A stretch of 43,665 bases of DNA from a virus (IMGVR_UViG_3300027608_000003:1-43665); one strand, 5' to 3'; counted from the first letter of the stretch, positions 33,091 to 41,639 are shown. Program-made: numbers and translations. Notes: generated by a model not told the origin, from the letters alone.

Positions 33091-33885
33091 ATGATTGATA
33101 AAAAACTAATCCTAGCAAATGCTCCTAATAACATGGGACAGCAGATCCATGTGAACCACACTGGATGCTCAGCTGGTGATGACACTAAGCGTAGGTTGTA
33201 TATTAAGCGTACAGAGAAAGGATTGGTGGCGTATTGCCACCATTGCACGGAGTCTGGCTTTGCTTCAGACGGACTATCCCAAGACAGATTGTCTACCTGG
33301 GTGAACAAGAAAGCAACAACAACTACAGCAGCCACAAAGCCGCGTCTAGCGGCACTCAGTACCGAAGGTACGGTGTGGCTACGCAGCAACTTCTGCAACG
33401 CAGAAGACAGCAACTTCAACGGCATAGAAGGGGAAAGGCACAAAGTAGCCTTGACCCTCTACAACCCAGAGCAGCAGCCGATAGGCTGGCAGATACGCAA
33501 TCTCAAAGCAGAACCAAAGTACATCACGTATTACACCAACAGCAACTCCAAAGGAGATGCAAGCTGGTTTCATAGCAGCGGTAAAACGTTGGTGCTTTGT
33601 GAAGATTACCTCAGTGCATACAGAGTACACAAGAACACAAAGCTCAGCTCTGTAGCGTTACTAAGAACATCTATCTCGGATAGAACACTAGCTCAAATCT
33701 ATGAGCTTGAGTTCGACACAGTATGTATTTGGCTAGATCCAGATGAAGCAGGAATGGAGGGAACAACTAAAGCATTTAAGAAACTACAACACTTCTTACC
33801 AACTGAAACCAAACTAGCTATGTTTGGTATAGATAAAGAACCAAAAGAATGCACACCAGCAGAGCTTGTGAGTATACTAATTTAA
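33091..33885 (+). CDS. DNA primase (zinc ribbon + Toprim)
   Basis: 264 residues; makes RNA primers for phage replication. An N-terminal zinc site uses H20/H23/C26 region residues and CHHC (49-52), akin to the T7 gp4 zinc domain that reads the template priming site. The Toprim core shows LVLCEDYLSAYRV (E171) and CIWLDPDEAG (D216, D218). It lacks the helicase half found in T7 gp4; a separate helicase is encoded 200 bp downstream. Length fits a stand-alone primase domain. Confidence 0.88.
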   Translation: MIDKKLILANAPNNMGQQIHVNHTGCSAGDDTKRRLYIKRTEKGLVAYCHHCTESGFASDGLSQDRLSTWVNKKATTTTAATKPRLAALSTEGTVWLRSNFCNAEDSNFNGIEGERHKVALTLYNPEQQPIGWQIRNLKAEPKYITYYTNSNSKGDASWFHSSGKTLVLCEDYLSAYRVHKNTKLSSVALLRTSISDRTLAQIYELEFDTVCIWLDPDEAGMEGTTKAFKKLQHFLPTETKLAMFGIDKEPKECTPAELVSILI

Positions 33886-33894
33886 AGGAAGTAG

Positions 33895-34098
33895 ATGAAA
33901 GATATACCAGCATTTCCAATAGGTCTTGAGGCTTTTGGTGAAGACAAAACAGGCATGACCTTGCGTGATTACTTTGCGGCTAAGGCTATGCAAGGTTTCA
34001 TGGGTAGTTCATGGAACGTCAAAAGTTTTGAAGACATGGCAAGCAAAGCCTATCAACTAGCAGACGCAATGATGAAAGCGAGAACAGATGGACTATGA
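33895..34098 (+). CDS. Small GMTLRDYFAAKAM protein
   Basis: 67 residues, with AAAGGAAG before the ATG. PAFPI...GMTLRDYFAAKAMQGFM followed by a helix (AYQLADAMMKAR) is, from memory, a very common small phage family of unknown function. It sits between primase and helicase and overlaps the helicase start by 11 bp. Confidence 0.7.
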   Translation: MKDIPAFPIGLEAFGEDKTGMTLRDYFAAKAMQGFMGSSWNVKSFEDMASKAYQLADAMMKARTDGL

Positions 34099-35350
34099 CG
34101 TTCTATACCTTTGCGCTAAGAGCAAAGAGAACCTCTCAAAGTACAGGCGGTACATCAAGCCGCATGTAGTTATGAAAGAAACCAACACCATCCTTGACGG
34201 GATGGACAAGTACTACAAAACATTTCCCTCAGTTACAGAGTTTGCTTGGGACTCATTCACTGCATTCCTAATAGCAGATCAGAGTAAGCGTCTTACAGAC
34301 GATTCCATTGTGAAGCTACGCATGATGCTTACTAAAGCAAGAGCGTTTGTTCCACACCATGCACATGAAGAAGTTGTCAAAACTCTCATTGAGCTAGACT
34401 ACTTGGCTTTGATCATGGAGGAATGCGAGAAAGTCAAAGAAGGCTCTAGTGACTTGGAGCATGTACACATACTAGCAACCAACGCACTCAAAGATGTAGA
34501 AAGGTACATAGAAAAAGATGAGTTATTTGTATCTGCTGACTTGTCTGCTATTGCTGACAGGATCACTAGCTCTGGTTATGAGTGGAGACTGGATGCACTC
34601 AATCGTTCTCTTGGGCCTCTACGTATTGGGAATTTTGTTATTGTCGCTGCTCGTGTAGAGGTAGGTAAGACTACATTCCTAGCGAGTGAGGTGAGCTACC
34701 TAGCACAGCAGTTACCGAAGGACAGACCAGTTGTGTGGGTCAACAACGAAGAGGAATCATCAGTTGTATTCTTTAGGATTGTTCAAGCAGCACTAGGGAT
34801 AGAAAGCAAAACAATCATTGCTGACTCCAAGAAAGCAATGGTTGACTACGCAGCATTGATGGGTGGCAACAAAGACAAGATCCGTGTTACTAAGGACATG
34901 AACAACATGCGTGATCTAGAGACACTGTTCAGAGAAGTTAACCCAGGACTAATCATCTTTGACCAACTCGACAAGGTTGATGGCTTCAAGTCAGATGAGC
35001 GTGAGGATCTTAAGCTAGGCAAGATATACAAGTGGGCAAGAGAACTTGCAAGATCGTATGGTCCAGTTATTGCAGCATCACAATTGTCTGCGTCAGCAGT
35101 AGAAATGAAAGACCCACCATTCATAGGCTTGGATGCACTGCGTGGCTCCAAGACTGACAAACCAGGTGAAGCAGACGTAGTGATAACAATTGGCAAGTAC
35201 AAAGAACCACAGAGTCCCGAAGAAGAAATGATACGTACCATCAATGTTCCTAAGAACAAACTACCAGGAGGAGGAGGCAAACAAGTCGAGTCAGATAGAC
35301 ACGGACAATTTCTAGTAACCATCGATCCCATCAGGGCTAGATACGAGTAA
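34088..35350 (+). CDS. DnaB/gp4-type replicative helicase
   Basis: A protein of 420 residues. The N-terminal 150 residues are helical and may bind the primase. A RecA-like core follows: LRIGNFVIVAARVEVGKTT with Walker A A188-T195 (Ala replaces the first Gly), VVWVNNEEE (216-222), Walker B LIIFDQLDKV with D292, and VIAASQLSASA (327-337) as motif H3. LDALRGSKTDKPGEADVVITIGK fits the DnaB-family motif H4 region. This would unwind DNA ahead of the family A polymerase, with the primase as a separate polypeptide. Confidence 0.85.
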   Translation: MDYDVLYLCAKSKENLSKYRRYIKPHVVMKETNTILDGMDKYYKTFPSVTEFAWDSFTAFLIADQSKRLTDDSIVKLRMMLTKARAFVPHHAHEEVVKTLIELDYLALIMEECEKVKEGSSDLEHVHILATNALKDVERYIEKDELFVSADLSAIADRITSSGYEWRLDALNRSLGPLRIGNFVIVAARVEVGKTTFLASEVSYLAQQLPKDRPVVWVNNEEESSVVFFRIVQAALGIESKTIIADSKKAMVDYAALMGGNKDKIRVTKDMNNMRDLETLFREVNPGLIIFDQLDKVDGFKSDEREDLKLGKIYKWARELARSYGPVIAASQLSASAVEMKDPPFIGLDALRGSKTDKPGEADVVITIGKYKEPQSPEEEMIRTINVPKNKLPGGGGKQVESDRHGQFLVTIDPIRARYE

Positions 35351-35377
35351 CACCTTTAAGAAAGCTTTTGGAAAACC

Positions 35378-37318
35378 ATGACCAAAACATTTATAGCTAT
35401 TGACGTTGAGACAACGCTCAATGGCAATGATGACGTAGGACTAGCTCATCCTATGCACCCAGACAACAGAGCTATAGCCTTTGGACTATGTGGCAGCAGT
35501 GATGTAACCAATACATTCACTACGTATGACCAAGATAAGTTTGAGTACTTACTACGAGTACAAAGACCAGATGCTTTTATCTGTGGACACAACTTATCTT
35601 TTGATTTGATGTATCTCTACAAGACTAGCACTGACCTACAGTATGAACTACAAAGACGTAAGATTTGGGATACACAGTTAGCAGAGTACATCTTAAGTGC
35701 TCAGCAAACTAAGTTCTCAAGTCTTGATGAATTGTCAGTCAAGTATGGCTTACCTACCAAAGATGATGGAGTCAAGAAATACTTTCAGGCTGGTCTTGGC
35801 TCTGACAAGATTCCACCTGAAGAACTAATCCCATACCTAGAGCAAGATGTACAGAACACTGTACAGATTGCAATGGTGCAATACAAACGAGCGATAGAAC
35901 AAGATCAGCTACCACTCATACTCTCTCAGATGGAAGCACTCCATGCAACAACAGAGATGCAGTTCAATGGTTTGCACATTGACAAAGCAAACCTTGATGA
36001 GTACACAGTAGAAGTTGTCAACATGTATGTTGAATGCAAACTTGACTTGGAAGAGTTGTCTGTCAAACACGCAATCGAAGACATCAACAGTCCTAAACAA
36101 TGGTCACAGTTTTTCTTTGGAGGTAAGAAGAAGATACGTGTGAAAGAAGAAGTTGGTCTATACAAGAATGGTAAGACTAAGTACAAGCTCATGGATAAAA
36201 CCATAGATGTAAAGCCATTCATTAGGTATACACCAGACCCAGACAAAGTGTCTGCTAAGACAGGACAGATCTCAGTAGATGACTCTGTATTGAATGACAT
36301 GCTCAAGCATACGTTTGATCCAGAAGCCATCAAGATCGTTGAGAAACTACTGGAGTATCGTGAGCTATCAAAGCAGCTCTCAACCTATGTACAAGGGCTT
36401 AGCAAGCACGTTATAGGCGACTTCATACATGGTAAGTTGAATCACACAGCAACTGTCACAGGTCGCTTGTCATCAACCAATCCTAATTTACAAAACATTA
36501 GCAACAACCCTATCAAACAAATCTTTAATTCAAGGTTTAATGATGGTGTGATTGTTGAGGTTGACTTCAACCAACTAGAAGTTGTAGCTCTAGCACATGT
36601 TACTAGAGACAAACAACTCATCAAGGATATATCAGGTGGCATTGATATACACAGTGCTTTGTACGAAGGTATGTTTGGTAGACCACCAACAAAGGAGGAA
36701 CGTAAACCATTCAAGGCAAGAACATTTCAACTGATCTATGGTGCTGGTGCTAAAGCCATTGCTAAACAAGCAGGATGCAGCTTTGAAGAAGCTAAGAAGT
36801 TTGTAGATGTGTTCTACACACGCTATCCAGACGTAGCAACATGGCACACTAAGTTTGCAGAAGAGGTAGAAAGCAAGTCTACCTACGAACTAGATGATGA
36901 TGGGTTTCGAGAGAAAGTAAAAACGTTTGTTTTAAACACTGAGACAGGACGTAAGTTTTTGTTTAAGGAATATTTCAACGACAGTAGTTGGTCTACAAGA
37001 ACCTACAATTTCAGTCCAACTGAATTGAAGAACTACCCAATCCAAGGTCTAGCAACTGGCGATATTGTCCCAATGATGTTGGGAGTTATCTTCAGATGTA
37101 TAGAAGGCAGAGATAACGTGAAGATGGTTAACACTGTTCACGACTCTATTATGTTTGATGTCCAAGGTGATGCTGCGGATGGTTTTATAAGGGAGGTAAC
37201 AGGAATACTCAAAGACACGCACAAATACTTTGAGGAAAGATTTAAAGTGCCGTTGGCTCTGAAGCTCAATGCAGGAGCATCAATCGGTAAAAATTGGTTT
37301 GATATGAAAGAGTTATAA
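35378..37318 (+). CDS. Family A DNA polymerase with 3'-5' exonuclease
   Basis: A protein of 646 residues. Exonuclease motifs: IDVETT (D9, E11), CGHNLSFDLMY (D76) and YLEQDVQNT (D157). Polymerase motifs: GRLSSTNPNLQNI, motif A VDFNQLEVVALAH (D396), motif B RKPFKARTFQLIYG (R442, K446, F450, Y454) and motif C VHDSI (H588, D589). Phe occupies the position equivalent to E. coli Pol I F762. The usual Arg after QLEL in motif A is Val here. It is shorter than T7 polymerase and I see no clear thioredoxin-binding insertion. Central replication enzyme. Confidence 0.93.
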   Translation: MTKTFIAIDVETTLNGNDDVGLAHPMHPDNRAIAFGLCGSSDVTNTFTTYDQDKFEYLLRVQRPDAFICGHNLSFDLMYLYKTSTDLQYELQRRKIWDTQLAEYILSAQQTKFSSLDELSVKYGLPTKDDGVKKYFQAGLGSDKIPPEELIPYLEQDVQNTVQIAMVQYKRAIEQDQLPLILSQMEALHATTEMQFNGLHIDKANLDEYTVEVVNMYVECKLDLEELSVKHAIEDINSPKQWSQFFFGGKKKIRVKEEVGLYKNGKTKYKLMDKTIDVKPFIRYTPDPDKVSAKTGQISVDDSVLNDMLKHTFDPEAIKIVEKLLEYRELSKQLSTYVQGLSKHVIGDFIHGKLNHTATVTGRLSSTNPNLQNISNNPIKQIFNSRFNDGVIVEVDFNQLEVVALAHVTRDKQLIKDISGGIDIHSALYEGMFGRPPTKEERKPFKARTFQLIYGAGAKAIAKQAGCSFEEAKKFVDVFYTRYPDVATWHTKFAEEVESKSTYELDDDGFREKVKTFVLNTETGRKFLFKEYFNDSSWSTRTYNFSPTELKNYPIQGLATGDIVPMMLGVIFRCIEGRDNVKMVNTVHDSIMFDVQGDAADGFIREVTGILKDTHKYFEERFKVPLALKLNAGASIGKNWFDMKEL

Positions 37319-37319
37319 A

Positions 37320-37835
37320 ATGACAATGATGACAGGCATCGTAGAGGCTATCTCTACAAAAGACGTAAACACCAAGTACGGCAATAAACCTACTTTCTCT
37401 TTAAAAATTAATGGCACATGGCTTAGATGTGGCTTTAAGAACCCTAACGCAAGTGTGGGAGATGAGGTAGAGTTTGATGGCAACACAAGTCCTTATGGTC
37501 TTGAAACCAAAGAAGTAAACGTTCTCCGTAAAGGAGCTGGAACACCAGCACCAGCTGCTACTAGTAACACTGCAACCGCAGTGCCTAGAACAACAGGTAG
37601 CGGGTATGCAGCTAAAGTGTTTCCAATCCCTCCTCTACATGGAGATCGTGCAATTGTTCGTCAGAACGCACTAGCTCGTGCTACTGATATGTACATTGCT
37701 GCTCGTGGTGGCAAGCCTTTTGAGTTAGAAGGAAGCAATCTGGACTTTGTTATTTCTCTTGCACGTAAGTTCGAAGCTTACACAGCAGGTGATTTAGACT
37801 TAGCAGAAGCTGAAGCAGAATCTGCCGTTGAGTGA
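37320..37835 (+). CDS. Probable ssDNA-binding protein (OB-fold, acidic tail)
   Basis: 171 residues, starting one base after the polymerase stop. The first 75 residues have an OB-like strand pattern (TGIVEAISTKDV, TFSLKINGTWLRCGFKNP, GDEVEFDGNT). A Pro/Ala/Thr linker (78-105) leads to a helical domain and an acidic C-terminus (DLDLAEAEAESAVE), the usual partner-binding tail of phage SSBs such as T7 gp2.5. A terminator follows. The fold is inferred from pattern only. Confidence 0.65.
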   Translation: MTMMTGIVEAISTKDVNTKYGNKPTFSLKINGTWLRCGFKNPNASVGDEVEFDGNTSPYGLETKEVNVLRKGAGTPAPAATSNTATAVPRTTGSGYAAKVFPIPPLHGDRAIVRQNALARATDMYIAARGGKPFELEGSNLDFVISLARKFEAYTAGDLDLAEAEAESAVE

Positions 37836-37840
37836 TCTTA

Positions 37841-37871
37841 GGGGGCGTAGCAATACGCTCCCATTTTTTTT
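37841..37871 (+). terminator. Rho-independent terminator after the polymerase/SSB genes
   Basis: GGGGGCGTA pairs with TACGCTCCC (9 pairs, one G-U) around a GCAA tetraloop, followed by ATTTTTTTTT. It starts 6 bases after the stop. Strong by both stem and U-run. Confidence 0.88.
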
Positions 37872-37883
37872 AGAAAGATATAA

Positions 37884-38561
37884 ATGAGAGCACTAATTGA
37901 CGGAGATATTGTTGTCTATCGTGGAGCAGCATCAGCTAATGAAGATGAGCAATGGATAGCTCAAGCAAGAGCTGACCAAATGATTCAAGACATCTTGGCT
38001 GACACAGGAGCTACGTCTTACAGCGTTTACCTAACAGGTGGTGGTAACTTCCGTAGGGAGATAGCACCCAGCTACAAAGCTAACAGACCAGACGAGCGAC
38101 CAACACACTGGGAAGCAGTACGACAGTTCCTAGTAACACAGCACAAAGCAATCGTCTGTAACGGCTACGAAGCAGATGATGAGATGGGCATACAACAGGA
38201 CAAAGAAGCTGGAACAACAGTTATCTGTAGCATAGACAAAGATTTATTACAGATCCCAGGTAAGCATTACAACTTTGTAAAGAAAGTCTTTCAAGAGGTA
38301 ACTCCAGATCAAGGCTTAAAGTTCTTGTACATGCAAAGTCTTGTAGGAGATCGTAGTGACAACATCATTGGCGTAGCTGGCATTGGTCCAGTAAAGGCAG
38401 AGCGAGCACTAGACGAGCTGTTGCCTGAAGAGTGGTACGACAAGTGCCGTGAACTCTATAGCGATGATGAACGCTTTCACCTCAACATGAAACTGCTATA
38501 CATATGGCAGAAACCCAACGACAGTTGGGAACCACCAATCACACAGGAACAACATGATTAA
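37884..38561 (+). CDS. 5'-3' exonuclease (FEN/T7 gp6-like)
   Basis: A protein of 225 residues. Metal site and arch motifs: LIDGDIV (D7), YKANRPDERP (64-73), GYEADDEMG (94-102) and CSIDKDL (115-121). A helix-3-turn-helix DNA-binding motif lies at VGDRSDNIIGVAGIGPVKAERAL (154-176). It would remove RNA primers and recycle host DNA. It starts 13 bases after the terminator with AGAAAGATATAA before the ATG. Confidence 0.88.
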   Translation: MRALIDGDIVVYRGAASANEDEQWIAQARADQMIQDILADTGATSYSVYLTGGGNFRREIAPSYKANRPDERPTHWEAVRQFLVTQHKAIVCNGYEADDEMGIQQDKEAGTTVICSIDKDLLQIPGKHYNFVKKVFQEVTPDQGLKFLYMQSLVGDRSDNIIGVAGIGPVKAERALDELLPEEWYDKCRELYSDDERFHLNMKLLYIWQKPNDSWEPPITQEQHD

Positions 38562-38757
38562 AGACGTAAACATGCAGCACATGACTATGCGAGAGTATGT
38601 AGCTGTAGCAATGCTCTCAGAGCTAGGCAGCAAAGATGCTGTCTTAAAAATGATTAGTGAGGGAGAGATAACCTCAGTTAATGTCATAGAGACTTCCTTT
38701 GCATGGGCAGATAACTTTATGAAGGTACGTGAAGAGAGGCTCAATGCCAAGACCTAA
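38554..38757 (+). CDS. Small early protein between exonuclease and endonuclease I
   Basis: A 67-residue helical protein (MREYVAVAMLSELGSKDAVLKMISEGEITS...FAWADNFMKVREERLN), overlapping both neighbours (8 and 14 bp). From memory, similar short SFxWADxFMKxR proteins occur in other phages. Function is unknown. Confidence 0.6.
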   Translation: MIKDVNMQHMTMREYVAVAMLSELGSKDAVLKMISEGEITSVNVIETSFAWADNFMKVREERLNAKT

Positions 38758-39145
38758 ACGACATAACCCATCGGGGTATCGCAGTGGCTTAGAGTCTAGA
38801 TTTCAAGCGGCATGTGAAGCAAAAGGGTGGAAGCTAGGGTACGAACAAGACAAGATCAAGTACGTTATCCCATCAAGCAACCACACCTATACACCTGACT
38901 TCACTGTTACTAATAACGTCTACATAGAAACCAAAGGTCTATGGACTGGATCAGACAGAAAGAAGGCTGTGCTCATCAAGCAGCAGCACCCAGAGATCAC
39001 TATCCTTTACGTGCTACAGCGCAACCAAGGACTGTCTAAAAAGAGTAGCACCACCTACCTAGACTGGGCAGCTAAAAATGAACTAAATGCTTGTCTGTTC
39101 TCAGACACAGCACATTGGCAAGATTACATAATAAGGAACTTATGA
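38744..39145 (+). CDS. Endonuclease I, Holliday junction resolvase (T7 gp3-like)
   Basis: 133 residues from ATG 38744 with GAGAGG upstream; a GTG at 38729 would only add KRGS. Catalytic residues line up with T7 endonuclease I at a constant offset of three: LE (E17), PDF (D52), IETKG (E62, K64). GLESRFQAACEAKGW is the family's N-terminal helix. It resolves branched replication intermediates before packaging. Overlaps the next gene by ATGA. Confidence 0.9.
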   Translation: MPRPKRHNPSGYRSGLESRFQAACEAKGWKLGYEQDKIKYVIPSSNHTYTPDFTVTNNVYIETKGLWTGSDRKKAVLIKQQHPEITILYVLQRNQGLSKKSSTTYLDWAAKNELNACLFSDTAHWQDYIIRNL

Positions 39146-39330
39146 TTGAACTAACTGTATTAGAGGCTACGTTGATAGTATTGAACCTAGGCTTAGCTTA
39201 CTTCAACTTCCAACTAACTAACGATTTGAAAAAACACAATACTGCTATGGCAGTGATGCTGTATGGTATCCACAAGGGCAAGCTAAAGATTGTGGGTTTT
39301 GAAGATGGATTTAGAGTGGAGGCAATATGA
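39142..39330 (+). CDS. 62-residue single-TM protein
   Basis: ATG at 39142 overlaps the endonuclease stop (ATGA) and has AAGGA nine bases upstream; a longer ORF from 39091 lies inside the endonuclease gene and is rejected. The N-terminal segment TVLEATLIVLNLGLAYFNF is hydrophobic, and the rest is short and basic. Function is unknown. Confidence 0.6.
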   Translation: MIELTVLEATLIVLNLGLAYFNFQLTNDLKKHNTAMAVMLYGIHKGKLKIVGFEDGFRVEAI

Positions 39331-39602
39331 AAATCTCACTAGAAGAAGTAAATAAAAACAAAGAAATAATCAATGAGGTTAAAACTCGTTGGCAAAAGCA
39401 TGAGAAGAACATGAACATAAAGTCTCCTCTTGAGTACTTAGATGAAATCAAATCAACTACTGAAGCTTCTTTTGAAATAGGTACTTTCCCTAGTAATAGT
39501 GCTTTTGATAGAGAGACATACAAAACTGGAGATGGTGACACCATGCAAGCTGCTAGACCAGGAGCTATGGATCACAAGAAGTACAAATCAAAAATCACAT
39601 GA
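39327..39602 (+). CDS. Hydrophilic early protein
   Basis: A 91-residue Lys/Glu-rich protein, starting by ATGA overlap with the previous gene. The first 45 residues are helical (LEEVNKNKEIINEVKTRWQKHEKNM); the rest is disordered-looking. No known family is recognised. Confidence 0.55.
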   Translation: MKISLEEVNKNKEIINEVKTRWQKHEKNMNIKSPLEYLDEIKSTTEASFEIGTFPSNSAFDRETYKTGDGDTMQAARPGAMDHKKYKSKIT

Positions 39603-39620
39603 TTTATATTGGAGACACAA

Positions 39621-39821
39621 ATGAAATACGATCCAGACAATTCAGAACACACAGAACTAAGAGCTAGAACTTTCTATGAAAATAGATCTCGTGCAGTACT
39701 AAGAGCACACCCAAATTGTAGTGACCCTGACCACCCAGGTTGCAACCTATGTGAGGAAGACGAAGATGATGACATTCAAAGCTATGCCGATGATCAAGAT
39801 GACATCCAACAGTATAAATAA
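39621..39821 (+). CDS. Small Cys/acidic protein
   Basis: 66 residues; ATG 39621 with GGAG eight bases upstream, preferred over a TTG at 39609. A C-x8-C-x2-C cluster with His (HPNCSDPDHPGCNLC, residues about 31-45) is followed by a long Asp/Glu run. Possibly metal-binding with an acidic tail. The next gene begins inside it. Confidence 0.55.
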   Translation: MKYDPDNSEHTELRARTFYENRSRAVLRAHPNCSDPDHPGCNLCEEDEDDDIQSYADDQDDIQQYK

Positions 39822-40035
39822 CGTTACTAAGAACATCTTTTATGCTCTAGTGGAATCACTCCGTGCTCCAACTGCTGAAGAAATGGCTATAAAAGAACTA
39901 GAAGGTGCAAAGCGTGAGCTTCTCAATATGCTTACCGCCCAAGACTACTCCAAGAGAATGGTGGAATACCACCTTGACAGGATCAAACGACTAACAACCT
40001 ACCTAGCAAAGGCAAATAGTAATGAAGGAATCTAG
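39766..40035 (+). CDS. Small helical phage protein
   Basis: 89 residues from ATG 39766 (GAGGA about 8 bases upstream), out of frame with the preceding gene and overlapping it by 56 bp; an ATG at 39799 is an alternative. The core SLRAPTAEEMAIKELEGAKRELL...YSKRMVEYHLDRIKRLTTYL is, from memory, a widespread small phage family of paired helices with unknown role. Confidence 0.6.
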   Translation: MMTFKAMPMIKMTSNSINNVTKNIFYALVESLRAPTAEEMAIKELEGAKRELLNMLTAQDYSKRMVEYHLDRIKRLTTYLAKANSNEGI

Positions 40036-40315
40036 GCACGACAAAATAAGAGTGTTGCTTTTAAACTCCAGTGATGGGTTAACAACTTCTCAGATAGCTC
40101 AGCAGCTAGGCTCTACCTACAAGAGTATCCAGAAGACTATGAATAACATCTATGGTGTCTACATAGATCGCTGGGATGTACCCAGGCGTGGTCAGTTTGC
40201 AGCTGTATGGATGTGTGTTGAAGTACCTGATGATGTTCCACACCCTACAGACAGGTACTTACCCAAGCCAACAACTTTGTGGCAGAACAACTCACCTTAT
40301 AAGAAGCTCCAATGA
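40022..40315 (+). CDS. Winged-helix DNA-binding protein
   Basis: A 97-residue protein. KIRVLLLNSSDGLTTSQIAQQLGSTYKSIQKTMNNIYGVYIDRW (8-51) reads as a winged helix with a clear helix-turn-helix, followed by a wing. It is the only evident DNA-binding regulator in the phage and so a candidate for the 26485 dyad. Overlaps neighbours on both sides. Confidence 0.65.
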   Translation: MKESRHDKIRVLLLNSSDGLTTSQIAQQLGSTYKSIQKTMNNIYGVYIDRWDVPRRGQFAAVWMCVEVPDDVPHPTDRYLPKPTTLWQNNSPYKKLQ

Positions 40316-40512
40316 AGAAACAAGAGATGATTACCCTGCTACGTAGTGCAGGAGTAGACGAGAATGCTGTCACCTTGGCGACTAATGCTTGGGAAATGGG
40401 AGCTGAGTGGCAGAAAGAAGAGTGTTGTCTAGTCTTAGATGACCTACATGCTAGAGACAAACTAAGCAACTACTACAAAGTAGCAGCTAATATCATACGG
40501 GCGATGCCATGA
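40312..40512 (+). CDS. Small early protein
   Basis: 66 residues, ATGA overlap with the winged-helix gene. Helical: EMITLLRSAGVDENAVTLATNAWEMGAEWQKEECCLVLDDL. From memory the LATNAWEMGAEWQKE segment is common in short proteins of Burkholderiales phages. Function is unknown. Confidence 0.55.
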   Translation: MKKQEMITLLRSAGVDENAVTLATNAWEMGAEWQKEECCLVLDDLHARDKLSNYYKVAANIIRAMP

Positions 40513-40811
40513 GACAAGCATTAGAACTGGCGCTTGAGGCGTTGGAAGATTACGTTGAAGAATATGGGCCGCATGAAAAAGATAGTGGAGCCGCATACGC
40601 CATCACCGCCATCAAAGAAGCCTTGGCACAACCAGAGCAAGAGCCTGTGGCGTATTTGTGTGAAAACGCAGTAGGTCACAAGTATTTCCGATGGAAGAAA
40701 CCATCAAGCGCATATAAGCCTGTTGCTCTCTACACCATACCACCACCCTGCCCAACGTGCGAGGCGCTGGCAAGAACGGTGATGATGGATCAGACAGGGA
40801 GAGACGCATGA
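40509..40811 (+). CDS. Burkholderiales-phage-type small protein
   Basis: A 100-residue protein. Its start ALELALEALEDY, then AYAITAIKEALAQPEQEPVAYL, and VALYTIPP form a pattern I recall from many betaproteobacterial phages and prophages. No known activity. Codon use (GCG, GCC, GTG) differs from the flanking early genes. ATGA overlaps at both ends. Confidence 0.6.
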   Translation: MRQALELALEALEDYVEEYGPHEKDSGAAYAITAIKEALAQPEQEPVAYLCENAVGHKYFRWKKPSSAYKPVALYTIPPPCPTCEALARTVMMDQTGRDA

Positions 40812-41038
40812 GGCCAGATTACTGCCCAATTGGAAACGAGCCTTGTCAATCTTTGTGCGATGAACCATGTTCAACAACTCCAAAGCGCAAGCCTCTGACA
40901 GATAAACAGATTTTGGCCGATGAAACTTTGCGTTATTACTTTGGACTCAATGGCGGCGCTGGCCCTGTATCAAAACAAGGCAGAAAAATAGTCAACGCAA
41001 TTGAAGCCTTCCACAACATTAAGGAAATAGAGAAATGA
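40808..41038 (+). CDS. Small Cys-rich protein of the same cassette
   Basis: 76 residues, ATGA overlap. Cys-rich N-terminus CPIGNEPCQSLCDEPC (6-21) then KPLTDKQILADETLRYYFGLNGGAGPVSKQGRKIVNAIEAFH, a helical domain I recall from betaproteobacterial phages. It may bind zinc. Shares the atypical codon use of its neighbours. Confidence 0.6.
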   Translation: MRPDYCPIGNEPCQSLCDEPCSTTPKRKPLTDKQILADETLRYYFGLNGGAGPVSKQGRKIVNAIEAFHNIKEIEK

Positions 41039-41427
41039 ACGAGAACGAAATTGGCTTGGATTACACGCCTGATTGGAAAGAAGAATACCAAAAGGCTGTG
41101 GATTTGCATTGCCTCACACTTGACGAACTGCGTGAAGGAAACGACGTGAGCGAAATCAAAACCGAAATTAAACAAAACCCTGACGGCAGTTTCACAATTA
41201 ATGACGGACACTCAACGGCTGACGTTGTTCGTTGGCTGTTGACGCAAGATAGCAAAGAGACAGTCTTGTACTTGTTAGGTGCTGCACCACAGCGCACATG
41301 GGTTGGACTGACGGATGAGGAAATTGCAGATTGCGCTGAAAAAATGGAAGCATCAGACCCGACCGATAGTTTTTGGCGTGAATTTTTCAGAGGCATTGAA
41401 GCCAAACTCAAGGAGAAGAACACATGA
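41035..41427 (+). CDS. Small acidic protein of the same cassette
   Basis: A 130-residue acidic protein. Contains FTINDGHSTADVVRWLL and WVGLTDEEIADCAEKM, a WxGLTDEEI helix that recurs in small Burkholderiales phage proteins from memory. No catalytic motif. ATGA overlaps at both ends. Codon use shifts back toward the phage norm in the next gene. Confidence 0.6.
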   Translation: MNENEIGLDYTPDWKEEYQKAVDLHCLTLDELREGNDVSEIKTEIKQNPDGSFTINDGHSTADVVRWLLTQDSKETVLYLLGAAPQRTWVGLTDEEIADCAEKMEASDPTDSFWREFFRGIEAKLKEKNT

Positions 41428-41639
41428 CACGACACATAGGTATATCAGTGCCACATAGACTTGTTACTAGTACCATTGAAGAGGAAGAAGCCTTCAATGA
41501 CATAGAACGAATGTCTAGGATCAAACAAGAGATCATCCGTAACCCATCTAAAGAAGCTCAACTGATAGCTGAAGTAGCCATACTAACTGAAGCAGTTAGA
41601 GTTCTAGCAGCCAGGGTTAAGGAACTAGAGTCTAAGTAA
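41424..41639 (+). CDS. Coiled-coil early protein
   Basis: 71 residues. The C-terminal half (AQLIAEVAILTEAVRVLAARVKELES) is a regular leucine/valine coiled coil suited to oligomerisation; the N-terminus is basic. Last sizeable gene of the early unit. Its TAA overlaps the next ATG (TAATG). Confidence 0.55.
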   Translation: MTRHIGISVPHRLVTSTIEEEEAFNDIERMSRIKQEIIRNPSKEAQLIAEVAILTEAVRVLAARVKELESK

